A stretch of DNA of 64,000 bases, from NCBI GenBank assembly GCA_002412495.1, contig DHVE01000135.1, positions 16,927 to 80,926 of the forward strand. Reading direction: 5' to 3'. Source of the stretch: Betaproteobacteria bacterium UBA5216. Its GTDB lineage: Bacteria > Pseudomonadota > Gammaproteobacteria > Burkholderiales > SG8-41. Each line of letters begins with the position of its first letter. Position 1 is the first letter of the stretch. This document shows, one piece after another, positions 1-9,800 of this stretch. A model generated the notes under the pieces. It saw nothing but the letters and a program-made list of their open reading frames with translations, ran no database searches and was not told the origin of the DNA. A program made the position numbers and the translations under genes.

Positions 1-1007
1 TTGATCTTGCCGTCCATGTACCAATCGACGATTTTCGGCACGTCGCGCCTTCCCTTCGCGCCACCGAACGCGGTACCTTTCCACACGCGCCCCGTGACCA
101 GTTGGAAGGGCCGCGTTTTGATTTCCTGCCCCGCGCCCGCGACGCCGATAATCACCGACACGCCCCAACCCTTGTGACAGCATTCGAGCGCCTGCCGCAT
201 CACGTCCACATTGCCGATACACTCGAAACTGTAGTCGGCGCCGCCCTTGGTGAGATTGACGAGACACGCCACCAGATCGCCCTCGACTTCCTTCGGGTTC
301 ACGAAGTGCGTCATGCCGAATTTCGCGGCGAGCGACCGGCGCGCGGGATTGAGATCCACGCCAATAATCATGTTCGCACCCGCCAGCCGCGCACCCTGAA
401 TCACATTCAAGCCGATGCCGCCGAGGCCGAACACCACCACGTTCGCGCCCGGCTCGACTTTTGCGGTGTTGATCACCGCGCCGATGCCGGTGGTGACGCC
501 GCAACCGATGTAACACACCTTGTCGAACGGCGCGTCCTCGCGGATTTTCGCCAGCGAAATTTCCGGCACCACGGTGTAATTCGAAAACGTCGAGGTACCC
601 ATGTAATGAAACAGTTTTTCGCCGTCGAGCGTAAAACGGCTGCTGCCATCGGGCATCACGCCCTGCCCTTGCGTCACGCGGATCGACTGGCACAGATTGG
701 TTTTTTCGGAAATGCAGTATTCACACTGGCGGCACTCCGGCACGTACAATGGAATCACGTGATCACCCCTCTTCAACGTGGTCACACCCGGCCCCACGTC
801 AACCACGATGCCCGCGCCTTCGTGCCCCAGAATTGCCGGGAACAAGCCCTCCGGGTCCGCGCCCGACAGCGTGAACTCGTCGGTATGGCAAATCCCGGTG
901 GCCTTGATTTCCACCAGCACCTCGCCCGCGCGCGGCCCCGCCAGATCGACATCCGCTATCACCAGAGGCGCGCCAGCCTTGTGCGCAACCGCAGCTTTGA
1001 CTTTCAT
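1..1007 (-). CDS. frmA: S-(hydroxymethyl)glutathione dehydrogenase / class III alcohol dehydrogenase, 3' end cut by the window
   Basis: Class III zinc alcohol dehydrogenase, which oxidises the glutathione adduct of formaldehyde with NAD+ in the cytoplasm. The reading frame starts with ATG at 1007 and runs off the left edge after 335 codons. The family is about 370 aa, so roughly the last 35 residues are missing. The catalytic zinc site is visible as TGICHTD (Cys40) and GHEGAG (His62), and the structural zinc site as four cysteines at about 92, 95, 98 and 106. The CHTD after the first zinc ligand is the class III signature. The visible C-terminus reads KIVDWYMDGKI, as expected. It is divergent from gluQ with a gap of about 50 bp. 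An esterase such as frmB may lie beyond the edge, but this cannot be seen. Confidence 0.93.
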   Translation of the reverse strand, partial: MKVKAAVAHKAGAPLVIADVDLAGPRAGEVLVEIKATGICHTDEFTLSGADPEGLFPAILGHEGAGIVVDVGPGVTTLKRGDHVIPLYVPECRQCEYCISEKTNLCQSIRVTQGQGVMPDGSSRFTLDGEKLFHYMGTSTFSNYTVVPEISLAKIREDAPFDKVCYIGCGVTTGIGAVINTAKVEPGANVVVFGLGGIGLNVIQGARLAGANMIIGVDLNPARRSLAAKFGMTHFVNPKEVEGDLVACLVNLTKGGADYSFECIGNVDVMRQALECCHKGWGVSVIIGVAGAGQEIKTRPFQLVTGRVWKGTAFGGAKGRRDVPKIVDWYMDGKI

Positions 1008-1018
1008 GCGTACCCTTC

Positions 1019-1045
1019 TTGCTGAATGTTGAAAACCGATACTAT
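1019..1045 (+). promoter_or_regulatory. candidate sigma-70 promoter for gluQ
   Basis: TTGCTG at 1019-1024 and TACTAT at 1040-1045 are separated by 15 bp in the short frmA-gluQ divergent gap. The AT-rich stretch ACTATAAACT stands out in this GC-rich region. The spacing is shorter than ideal, so this is a candidate only. Confidence 0.3.
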
Positions 1046-1058
1046 AAACTGTCTTGCA

Positions 1059-2063
1059 ATGGCCGCCGCATCCATTCACCCCCGTAACGTGCAAATTCCC
1101 GCGCCCGCGGCGCCCTATCGCGGCCGGTTTGCGCCTTCACCCACCGGCCCGCTGCATTTCGGTTCACTCGTCGCGGCGGCCGGCAGCTACTTGGATGCGC
1201 GCGCGCACGGCGGACATTGGCTGCTGCGCATTGAAGACATCGATACACCGCGCGTCATGCCCGGCGCGGCCGACGACATCCGTCGCACGCTGGAAATGCT
1301 GGGCCTGTGCTGGGATGGCGCCGTGATGATACAAAGCACGCGCACGCAGGCCTATCAGGCCGCGCTGGAACAATTGCGCGCACACGGCCTGACCTACCCA
1401 TGCGCCTGCACGCGGCGCGAAATTGCCGATTCAGCCGCGCATGGCGTCGAGGGATTTGTATATCCCGGCACCTGCCGCAACGGCCTGCCCGCGGACCGCG
1501 ATGCGCGCGCGATCCGCGTCATGACGGCCGGCGCACTCGTGCGTTTCGACGATGCCATACAGGGCGGCATCACGCAGGATATCGAGCGCGACATCGGCGA
1601 CTTCGTGGTGTTGCGCGCCGACGGCTTGTTCGCTTATCAACTGGCGGTGGTGGTGGACGATGCAGCGCAGGGTATCACCCACGTGGTGCGCGGCGCCGAT
1701 CTGCTGGATTCCACGCCGCGGCAAATCCTCCTGCAGCAACGGCTCGGCTACCAAACGCCCGGTTACGGACACTTGCCGGTGGCCGTCAATGAACGCGGGG
1801 AAAAACTTTCCAAACAGACGCTGGCGCGCGCGATCGACATCCGGCGGCCGGTGCGCGAAATTGTGAACGTATTGCGATTTTTGGGACAGGAAATTCCCGC
1901 CGACTTTTCAGATTGCGCCGGGGAGGCAGCAGAAAGTGATGCCGACAAGGATACCCTACGGCATCTGTGGCGCTGGGCCATTGCACACTGGGATTTGCGC
2001 CGCATTCCCGCGCGGCGCGCCGTACCTGCGATTGGCCAGGATCACCAAGTCACGACTGGCTAA
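1059..2063 (+). CDS. gluQ: glutamyl-Q tRNA(Asp) synthetase
   Basis: GluQ (YadB) is a truncated glutamyl-tRNA synthetase paralogue. It attaches glutamate to queuosine at position 34 of tRNA(Asp). The catalytic Rossmann core begins RGRFAPSPTGPLHFGSL (HIGH-type motif, residues 21-37), and the KMSKS-type loop is EKLSKQ near residue 246. Zinc ligands of the YadB type are visible in YPCACTR and, further on, Y-PGTC. There is no anticodon-binding domain, and the 334 aa length is a little above the usual 290-310. An upstream in-frame ATG at 1026 would add 11 residues but would place the candidate promoter inside the gene, so 1059 is preferred. Confidence 0.9.
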   Translation: MAAASIHPRNVQIPAPAAPYRGRFAPSPTGPLHFGSLVAAAGSYLDARAHGGHWLLRIEDIDTPRVMPGAADDIRRTLEMLGLCWDGAVMIQSTRTQAYQAALEQLRAHGLTYPCACTRREIADSAAHGVEGFVYPGTCRNGLPADRDARAIRVMTAGALVRFDDAIQGGITQDIERDIGDFVVLRADGLFAYQLAVVVDDAAQGITHVVRGADLLDSTPRQILLQQRLGYQTPGYGHLPVAVNERGEKLSKQTLARAIDIRRPVREIVNVLRFLGQEIPADFSDCAGEAAESDADKDTLRHLWRWAIAHWDLRRIPARRAVPAIGQDHQVTTG

Positions 2064-2158
2064 AATGAAACGGGCAAGGATCGGGCAAGAACCGCGCGCA
2101 ACCCCGCAAACGGGCAATCCGCCACCCTGCGCCAACGCTGCGGTGCGGCAATGCCGCG

Positions 2159-2551
2159 CTACAACTTGCCGCCGCGATTTTGCGTAACGGCGGCCACGGC
2201 GTTGGCGAGTTTTTCGCTGCTCACGGGCTTAATGAGCACTTCGTCAAAGCCACTGGCAATAAAATTGCGCCGGTCTTCGGGCTGTGCGTGCGCGGTGTAG
2301 GCAATCACGGGCAGATTGGCAATCGCCGGATTGGCCCGGATACTCTGGCAAACTTCGATGCCGCTCATGCCGGGCATGCTGATATCGAGCAATACCAGGT
2401 CACAGTGCGCGGTCGCCAGCGTATCGAGCGCCTCGCGCCCATCTGACGCCATCAGCACGAACCACCCCTGCCGCTCCAGCATGGCCCGCGCGACCATGCG
2501 ATTCGACGGAATGTCGTCCACCACCAGAACACATCTTGCTGCTGCCATCAA
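2159..2551 (-). CDS. stand-alone response-regulator receiver domain
   Basis: A CheY-like single receiver domain of 130 aa. From the second Met, the acidic pair is Asp11-Asp12 (VVDDIPSN), the phosphoacceptor is Asp55 in LVLLDISMPG, the switch Thr is in VIAYTAHA, and the conserved Lys is in VLIKPVS. There is no output domain. It is convergent with gluQ and close to two large PAS signalling proteins, so it may relay phosphate from the hybrid kinase at 6850. That pairing is inference from proximity. ATG ATG gives two possible starts, at 2551 and 2548. Confidence 0.88.
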   Translation of the reverse strand: MMAAARCVLVVDDIPSNRMVARAMLERQGWFVLMASDGREALDTLATAHCDLVLLDISMPGMSGIEVCQSIRANPAIANLPVIAYTAHAQPEDRRNFIASGFDEVLIKPVSSEKLANAVAAVTQNRGGKL

Positions 2552-2800
2552 GCTTGCCCCAATTCACGCACCTAAATTGTTAAATCTTGTTAATTCCTAA
2601 TGCCACAAAACCCATGACGATATCAACGATAAAGTCCAAGCCAACATACCTGCCCGCCCCGCTCCCCGCATTTACGACATTGAGTTTACGCGAAACGGCA
2701 CTTTTGTTCTAGCCAAAGCCACGGGCAAGCGTTTGATTTTGCACGGATAGCAGCTTTTGCGTCACAAGGCGTCCGGTAATTACGATACGATACCAACGTT
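2552..2800. other. intergenic region between divergent signalling genes
   Basis: 249 bp of relatively AT-rich DNA between the receiver-domain gene (minus) and the GGDEF-EAL gene (plus). It must carry both promoters. A possible promoter for the plus gene is TTGCGT at 2757-2762 with TACGAT at 2781-2786 (18-bp spacer). No clear ribosome-binding site precedes the ATG at 2801. No operator, riboswitch or repeat is recognisable. Confidence 0.35.
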
Positions 2801-5305
2801 ATGAAGGCAGATAAGTCCAAAAAAGCCCGCCGCGTGGTGCTCCAGAATGCCGATGTGTCCGCGGCGCTGACGGCGGAACGCTATCACGACCTGTTTGATG
2901 CCCTATCCGAGGGCGTGGTCATGGTTGCCGCGAGCGGCAAGGTGCTGGCGGCCAACACCAGCGCAAGAACCATGCTGGGCATGAGCGCGCAGAAAATCGA
3001 AAGCGCGCTCCATACCGATTCCACATGGCGCGCCACGCGCGAGAATGGAAGCGCGTATCCGCCTCGCGACTTTCCCATACGCAAAACCCTGCGCACTGGC
3101 AAGGCGCTGAAAAACGTGGTGGTTGGCATCACCTTGCCGCGCCGCAAGCTCCGCTGGCTTTCGGTCAATACGCAACCGTTGTTTGCGAACGGACAAGACA
3201 AGCCCATGGCGGTCGTGGCCTCGTTTGAAGACATCACCCTGAAGCGGCGCATCGAGGCTGAACACGCCAAACTCGCGGCCGCGGTGCAGGCGTCGCCCGA
3301 CGCGATCACCTGCACGGACCTCGACAGCAAGTTCGTAAGCTGGAATCCGGGCGCGGAAAAACTCTTCGGCTACACCGCCAAGGAAGCCATCGGGCGCGCC
3401 GCCGGCTGGATGATCCCGGAACACAAGCGCGGGAAAGTACTGGAGCATCGCAGCCGGGTGCTGGCCGGCGAATCCATCGTCAACTGGCCAACGCAGCGCA
3501 CGCGCAAGGATGGCCGGCGTATTTTTGTCGAAAGCAGTTACGCCCCGATCCGCGATGCGCGCGGCCGGATCATCGGCATCGTCGGCATGCATCGCGACGT
3601 GACACAAATGGAAATCATGCTCGAGCGCGTCAAGTCGAGCGAGCAACTGTTCCGGCTGGCGCTCGATGGCATTCCGGACGTGTTTCTGATTTATGAACCG
3701 GATCTGCGGCTGAAATTTGTCAATCAACGCGGCGCGGAGCTGCTCAATAAATCGTATGACGAAATCGTCGGCCGGCGCGACGACGAACTGCTGCCGCCGG
3801 AAGTCGCCAACGCGTACCTGCCGACCTTGCGCAATGCCCTCGAGAGCAAATCCGCGCAGTCCGCGGAAGTAACGTTTGTGCTGCGCGGCCGGCAATTCTC
3901 CGTGCATGCCACGTTCGTGCCGACGCTGAACGATCAGGGAGAGGTGCGCCAGATACTCGGCATCCTGCACGATTTCACCAAACGCCGCCAGACCGAGGAG
4001 CGGCTCTCGTTCATGGCGCAGTACGATGCGCTTACCGGGCTGCCCAACCGCTACCTGCTGCTGGACAGGCTCGAAGCCGCGATGCAGCGCGCCAAGCGCG
4101 GCAGGAAGTTATTGGGCGTGCTGTTTCTCGACCTGGACCGGTTTAAACAAATCAACGACACCCACGGTCATGCCACCGGCGACCTGTTGCTGCAACAGGT
4201 GGCGGAACGGCTGGCCGGCACGCTGCGCGCGACGGACACCATCGCGCGTCTGGGCGGCGACGAATTCACGGTGCTGGTCGAAAACGCGGCAAACCTGAGT
4301 GAGATCACCATGGTTGCCGACAAAATCAAGAGCACGTTCGCCACGCCCTTCGAAACCGAATCGGGCGAAATTTTCACCACCACCAGCGTGGGCATCACGG
4401 TCTATCCCGAACACGACTACAACCGCGACGAATTGCTGAAAAACGCCGACGTAGCGATGTACCACGCAAAGCAGGAGCGCAATGCGTGGCAAGTCTATCG
4501 CCCGGACATGAATTCGAATTCGGCCAACCGATTGAACATGGAAGTCGAATTACGGCATGCCCTGGAACGCAACGAATTTGAATTGTGTTTTCAGCCGCAG
4601 ATCCAAATCGCCACTGGCGCGGTGGTGGGCATGGAAGCCTTGATACGCTGGACGAGCGAAAAACTCGGCGCGGTGGGCCCCAGCGAATTCATACCGCTGG
4701 CCGAAGATACCGGCCTGATCGTTCCCATCGGCGAGTGGATACTGCGCAGCGCCTATCAACAATGCAAGGCATGGGAAGACGCGGGCATGGCGCCGTTGCC
4801 GGTGTCCGTCAACATCGCCGCGCCGCAATTCCGGCGCGGCAACCTGCTGCAGATGGTGGATGCCATTCTGTCGGAATTCAAGCTGAATCCGGGCTGGCTC
4901 GCCTTCGAGATCACCGAAAGCAGCATCATGAAACACGAGGAGCAGACCATCAAAACCCTGCTCGCGCTGCGCGACATGGGCATCAAGCTCTCCATCGACG
5001 ATTTCGGCACGGGCTATTCCAGCCTGAGCTACCTCAAACGTTTCCCCATCGACAAGCTCAAGATCGACCAGTCATTCGTGCGCGACCTCACGATCGACAG
5101 CAACGACGCGGCCATCGTGTCGGCGATCATCGCGATGAGCAAGCAGTTGGGACTGAAAACCGTGGCCGAGGGCGTGGAAACCTCCGCCCAACTGGAATTC
5201 CTCACGCGCCTCGCGTGCGACGAGTATCAGGGCTACTTGTTCAGCAAGCCGGTTACCGCGGCCGGCGTGCCGGAACTGTTGCGCAAACGGCGCCTGCCTT
5301 TGTAA
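2801..5305 (+). CDS. PAS-PAS-PAS-GGDEF-EAL cyclic-di-GMP turnover protein
   Basis: An 834-aa cytoplasmic signalling protein with no obvious membrane segment. Three PAS modules occupy about residues 25-145, 150-275 and 275-395, followed by a diguanylate cyclase domain (about 405-565) and an EAL phosphodiesterase domain (about 575-825). The active site LGGDEF near residue 485 is intact, and RxxD five residues before it (RATD) is a classic inhibitory c-di-GMP binding site. The EAL motif (MEALIRW, about 610) and the DDFGTGYSSL loop with KIDQSF are also intact. Both synthesis and hydrolysis are therefore possible, with the PAS modules probably setting the balance. It stands alone between divergent and convergent genes. 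Confidence 0.92.
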   Translation: MKADKSKKARRVVLQNADVSAALTAERYHDLFDALSEGVVMVAASGKVLAANTSARTMLGMSAQKIESALHTDSTWRATRENGSAYPPRDFPIRKTLRTGKALKNVVVGITLPRRKLRWLSVNTQPLFANGQDKPMAVVASFEDITLKRRIEAEHAKLAAAVQASPDAITCTDLDSKFVSWNPGAEKLFGYTAKEAIGRAAGWMIPEHKRGKVLEHRSRVLAGESIVNWPTQRTRKDGRRIFVESSYAPIRDARGRIIGIVGMHRDVTQMEIMLERVKSSEQLFRLALDGIPDVFLIYEPDLRLKFVNQRGAELLNKSYDEIVGRRDDELLPPEVANAYLPTLRNALESKSAQSAEVTFVLRGRQFSVHATFVPTLNDQGEVRQILGILHDFTKRRQTEERLSFMAQYDALTGLPNRYLLLDRLEAAMQRAKRGRKLLGVLFLDLDRFKQINDTHGHATGDLLLQQVAERLAGTLRATDTIARLGGDEFTVLVENAANLSEITMVADKIKSTFATPFETESGEIFTTTSVGITVYPEHDYNRDELLKNADVAMYHAKQERNAWQVYRPDMNSNSANRLNMEVELRHALERNEFELCFQPQIQIATGAVVGMEALIRWTSEKLGAVGPSEFIPLAEDTGLIVPIGEWILRSAYQQCKAWEDAGMAPLPVSVNIAAPQFRRGNLLQMVDAILSEFKLNPGWLAFEITESSIMKHEEQTIKTLLALRDMGIKLSIDDFGTGYSSLSYLKRFPIDKLKIDQSFVRDLTIDSNDAAIVSAIIAMSKQLGLKTVAEGVETSAQLEFLTRLACDEYQGYLFSKPVTAAGVPELLRKRRLPL

Positions 5306-5325
5306 ATAGCCGGCCGGCAATCCTT

Positions 5326-5350
5326 AATCGTAGATCGTAAATCGTAAATC
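5326..5350. repeat. short tandem heptamer tract (AATCGTA-like)
   Basis: Three to four consecutive 7-bp units (AATCGTA, GATCGTA, AATCGTA, AATCCGG) lie in the 54-bp gap between convergent genes. The 7-bp period matches the heptamer-armed palindromes seen further on at 47-58 kb. Confidence 0.6.
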
Positions 5351-5359
5351 CGGGAGCAT

Positions 5360-6262
5360 CTACCGCGGCACGGCGGCAAGGTTCCGTTCGCCGTGCGTCG
5401 CGCGAACACTGGCATCGCCGCGCGATTTTTCCGCGGCAACCGCCGCTATACGCTGGCGAATTTGATCAAGCGCCGCGCGCGCGGCGGCTTCGCCCGCCGC
5501 GATGTTTTCCTGACGATGCTGAAAATCATTCATGCGTGAACGCACCGCTTGCGGCCGAATCACCACGTCGGCCGCGTCGGCCTCGCCGGCGGGACGGCGG
5601 GATATATCCACGGCGATCACCACATCCGCGCCCATTTCGCGCGCCAGCGCCGCTGGCACGCGGCTCGCCACGCCGCCATCCACGTAGGTTTTCCCGTTGA
5701 TCGTCACGGGCCAGAAAAATTTCGGCACGCTGGCCGAGGCGCGCACCGCAATGCCGGTGTTGCCGCGGTTAAATACCGCCATGCGCCCGCTGACTTGCTC
5801 CGCAGCCACCGCCGCGAACGGTTTACCCAGCGCCTCGATCGGACGCCCATTCAGCGTACGATTAACGTACTGCTGCAAAAGCGCGCCCTCCACCACGCCG
5901 GGACCAAACACGGTGAAATCAAAAATCTGCTGGTCGTCGAGTTCCAGCGCCAGCGCTTCCAGCGCGCCCGCTTTCATGCCGCCCGCGTAAAACGACGCCA
6001 CCAGCGCGCCTGAACTGGCACCCACCACCACGTCCGCTTCGATTCCCGCCGCTTCAAGCACCTTTACCACGCCCACGTGCGCAAAGCCGCGCGCCCCGCC
6101 CGCGCCGAGCACCAACCCGACGATCGGCCGCTGCGCTTTCAGCGGCACGATGGCCGCGGTGCGCGGCGCGTCGTCTCCCTCGTGATTGACGGGCGAGAGC
6201 GCGCAACCGCTCAATGCCACTGCGAGTAAAATAAGCGTGCTGAATTTCATGGCGGATTTCAT
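5360..6262 (-). CDS. patatin-like phospholipase family lipoprotein (RssA/NTE type)
   Basis: A patatin-fold serine acylhydrolase. The oxyanion loop GAGGARG, the nucleophile motif GASSG (GxSxG) and the catalytic VDGG dyad partner are all present in family order. The N-terminus is a lipoprotein signal ending in LSGC, so the protein is probably acylated and anchored to a membrane facing the periplasm. About 300 aa from the start chosen here (MKSAMKFS). An ATG 11 codons upstream (6295) and one 4 codons downstream are alternatives, and none has a convincing ribosome-binding site. It is convergent with the GGDEF-EAL gene. The substrate is unknown: lysophospholipid or acyl-ester hydrolysis is the family expectation. 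Confidence 0.85.
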   Translation of the reverse strand: MKSAMKFSTLILLAVALSGCALSPVNHEGDDAPRTAAIVPLKAQRPIVGLVLGAGGARGFAHVGVVKVLEAAGIEADVVVGASSGALVASFYAGGMKAGALEALALELDDQQIFDFTVFGPGVVEGALLQQYVNRTLNGRPIEALGKPFAAVAAEQVSGRMAVFNRGNTGIAVRASASVPKFFWPVTINGKTYVDGGVASRVPAALAREMGADVVIAVDISRRPAGEADAADVVIRPQAVRSRMNDFQHRQENIAAGEAAARAALDQIRQRIAAVAAEKSRGDASVRATHGERNLAAVPR

Positions 6263-6348
6263 GTTGCGATAGTGTCGCGACAACCACGCCCGCATGCAAG
6301 TGCCTTATGAGTCCCGGCGCGAACCCTCAAACCGATGCATATATATCA

Positions 6349-6365
6349 TTTAAAACAAATACTTA
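6349..6365 (+). repeat. recurrent AT-rich motif, copy A
   Basis: TTTAAAACAAATACTTA, 20 bp upstream of the ATG of the carboxymuconolactone decarboxylase-like gene and in the same orientation. It belongs to the dispersed AAAA(A)CA-N5-TTA family. This copy has four rather than five A's before CA. Confidence 0.65.
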
Positions 6366-6384
6366 ACCACAACAAGGAATCAAC

Positions 6385-6774
6385 ATGGCAAGCGAATTAT
6401 TCAACAAAGGTATTGCATTGCGCCGCGAAGTGCTGGGCGCCGAGTATGTCGACAAGTCGATGGAAAACATTGACGACTTCAGCATGGCGATGCAGGAATA
6501 CGCCACCGAAACGGCGTGGGGCATGATCTGGAGCCGCCCCGGACTGCCGCGCAAAACGCGCAGCCTGCTCAATATCGGGTTGCTCGCCGCGTTTAACCGC
6601 CAGCACGAATTCAAGTTGCACGTGAAGCGCTCGTTTGGCAACGGCGTCACGAAAGATGAAATCAAGGAAGTGCTGTTGCAGATCGCGTGTTACGCGGGCG
6701 TACCAGCGGGCATCGAAGCCTTTCGCTGGGCGCGCGACGCGATGGCCGAACTGGAACAGGAACAGAAAAAATAA
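6385..6774 (+). CDS. carboxymuconolactone decarboxylase family protein (PcaC-like)
   Basis: A 129-aa all-helical protein of the carboxymuconolactone decarboxylase / AhpD superfamily. It resembles 4-carboxymuconolactone decarboxylase (PcaC) in length and in the RPGLPRKTRSLLNIGLLAA and LHVKRSFGNGVTKDEIKEVLLQ segments. The AhpD CxxC redox pair is absent, which favours a decarboxylase-type or unknown function over peroxidase. No other beta-ketoadipate genes are adjacent, so the pathway is uncertain. An AAGGA ribosome site lies 6 bp before the ATG, and AT-rich motif copy A lies just upstream. Confidence 0.82.
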   Translation: MASELFNKGIALRREVLGAEYVDKSMENIDDFSMAMQEYATETAWGMIWSRPGLPRKTRSLLNIGLLAAFNRQHEFKLHVKRSFGNGVTKDEIKEVLLQIACYAGVPAGIEAFRWARDAMAELEQEQKK

Positions 6775-6849
6775 CGGCGCGCGCGTATCGCTGAATCGAA
6801 TCAATACCAGAGACGCCCATCCCGCCATCACGGCTCACAGGCCATACCC

Positions 6850-9800
6850 ATGCCGCTCTCCACTCACCCCCCCGAGGAACGCCGGCGTCTCGCCGCGCTG
6901 CGCAAGCTGGGCATTCTCGACACCCCGCGCGAAGATCGTTTTGATCGCATCACCCGGCTGGCGGCGGCGCTGTTGGACGTGCCCATTGCCCTGGTGTCGC
7001 TGGTCGATGGCGACCGGCACTGGTTCAAATCCGCCCATGGCATTGATGTGGTGGAAACACCGCGCGACTCCGCTTCGTTTTGCGGCTATGCGATTCAAAG
7101 CGACTTGCCTTTCATCGTGTCCAACGCGCTACTGGACTCGCGCTTTGCCGGCAATCCGATAGTCGCCGGCGAAATCAACATCCGTTTCTACGCCGGCCAT
7201 CCGCTCAAGACGCCCGACGGCAACCGCGTCGGCACTTTGTGCGTGATGGACCGCAAGCCGCGCACCCTCGGCGCCTCGCAAATGGCGCTGCTCGACGATC
7301 TTGCGAACATCGCAGAAGACGAACTCAATAGCATGCGGCAGAATGCGACCGCGCACGCCCGGCTTGCCGCCATCGTCGAGCACTCGGACGACGCCATTTA
7401 CAGCCGCACGTTTGATGGCACGATAACCTCATGGAACGCCGGCGCGGAAAAAATGCTTGGCTACACGGCCTCGGAAGCCATCGGTCAATCAGGCGACTTT
7501 GCCATTCCGCCAGGGCGGCCGTCCAGGCTGCGGGAAAACCTCGCGCGGTTGCTGGGCGGCGAACGGGTTGAACGCGAAACCGACCGCATGACCAAGGACG
7601 GCCGGATCATTCATGTCCTCAATAGCCATTCACCCATCCGGGACCATGCGGGCAATATCGTCGGCGCCTCCATTATTGCAAGAGACATTACGGCGCTAAA
7701 GGAGGCACAGGCAGCGCTCAAGGAAAACGAAGCGCGCTTTCGCGCCACCTTCGATCAGGCAGCGATCGGCATCGCGCACTACGATCTTGAAAACCGCGCC
7801 ATCAAGATCAACCGGCGTTACGCTCAAATAACCGGCTATACGGAGGAAGAGTTGCTGGGCAAACCGCCAAACTTCCTCAGCCATCCGGACGACCATGGCA
7901 GCGGCAGAGAGCAGCGCCGCCAGTTGCTAGCCGGCGCCATTCCGCATTTCTCGAACGAAAAGCGTTACGTGCGCAAGGACGGCTCGGTGATCTGGGTGAC
8001 GCGCACAGAGTCGCTGGTACGCGACGATAACGGTACACCACTGTATATCATTCGGGTTATCGAGGACATTTCCGAACGCAAACACATCCAAGAGGAATTA
8101 AACGAAAGCAAAACTCGTTTTCGCGATATCGCAGAAGCGACAGGCGGATATTTATGGGAAATCGACCTTGACTGTCGCTATACCTTCGTATCAGAACGAT
8201 CGGAACATCTTTTTGGCTATCTACCTGAGGAAATGTTGGGGCGCACAGCCGCTGATTTCATGCCGCCCGGCGAAATAGATCGCGTCCGCGCATGGATAGC
8301 CGAAAACCGGTCGGCCGATGGCGCCGTTCGTTTCCTAGAGCATCGATCTCTTGACAAGTCTGGTCGGATTTTCTGGCAGCAGGTGCATATGCTCCCGCTA
8401 CGGGACGTATCGGACAAACATATTGGTTTCCATGGCACCGGAATGGACATCACAGAGCGCAAACGAATCGAGGATTGGCTCAAACTGACGCAATTCAGCA
8501 TTGATCGCGCAGTCGATTCGGTGTTCTGGATCAAGCCAGACTCACGGATCGTTTACGCCAATGATGCCGCCTGCCGCACGCTTGGCTACAAGCGCGAACA
8601 GATTGTCGGCAAAACCGTTCCCGAAATTGATCCGCATTTTCCGGCGGAGAAATGGCCCGCTCACTGGGAGGAACTGAAGCAGCGCAAATCGCTCAATTTC
8701 GAGTCCGACCACTACACTGCGGACGGCAAGCTGATCCATACCGAAGTGACCGCGAATTACATTGAATTTCAGGGCCAGGAATACAACTGCGCCTTCATGC
8801 GCGACATCACCGAACGCAAACAGGCCGAGGCGGCCCGGGTGTCTCTTGAAACGCAATTGCGGGAGTCCCAAAAGATGCAGGCCATCGGCACGCTGGCCGG
8901 CGGCATCGCCCACGACTTTAACAACATCATCGCCATCATTCTTGGCAACGTAGCGCTGGCGCTCGAGGATATTAAACAGGTTCCGCATGCCCTGGTGTCC
9001 CTTGAACGCATACAACTGGCGGGCGAACGCGCGCGCGATATAGTGCGGCAGATCCTCGCCTTCAGCCGCCGCCAGCCGACCGCGCGCAAACCGCTTGTCC
9101 TGATTCCCGTGATGACGGAGACCGCGCGGCTGCTGCGGGCCACGCTTCCCGCGCGGGTCAGTCTGGAATGGCACTGCGATCCGGACGTGCCGCCGGTGCT
9201 GGCCGACGCAACGCAGATGCAGCAGGTCCTGATCAATCTCGCCACCAACGCCATGCAGGCGATGCCCGGCGCCGGACATATTGAACTGCGCGTGGAAACG
9301 GCGGTTCTCGATGCCGCCCTGATCAATGCCCATCCGCATCTGGGCAATCTCCAGATTCAATGTGCCGGAAACGCCGTTCGGCTCGTCGTCCGGGACAATG
9401 GCACGGGGATGGATGCCGCCACGCGCGAACGCATCTTCGAGCCGTTCTTCACCACCAAGCCGGTGGGCGAAGGCACCGGGCTGGGACTGTCCGTCGTGCA
9501 TGGCATTGTTACGGCGCATGGCGGCGCCATCACGGTGGAAAGCCAACCGGGACAAGGCGCCACCTTTGCGCTGTATCTCCCGCCGGCCAGCCAACCGGCA
9601 AGCGTGCCAGCGGAAGCGAGTCGTGCCGCCGCGTCACCGGAAATCGCGCCGGACAGCGGGCCGCGTATCCTGTATATCGACGACAATACGGAAATGGTGT
9701 CCATGGTACGGCGGCTGCTCGAACGCCAGGGTTATCGCATCAGCGCGCACACCGACGCACGGACCGCCGTCGGCCTGCTCCGCGCCGACCCCGCCGCGTT

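Noticed and set aside
102..1025. A 307-codon plus-strand frame at the left edge
   Set aside because: The minus strand encodes a clear class III alcohol dehydrogenase with all zinc ligands. The plus frame is its shadow.
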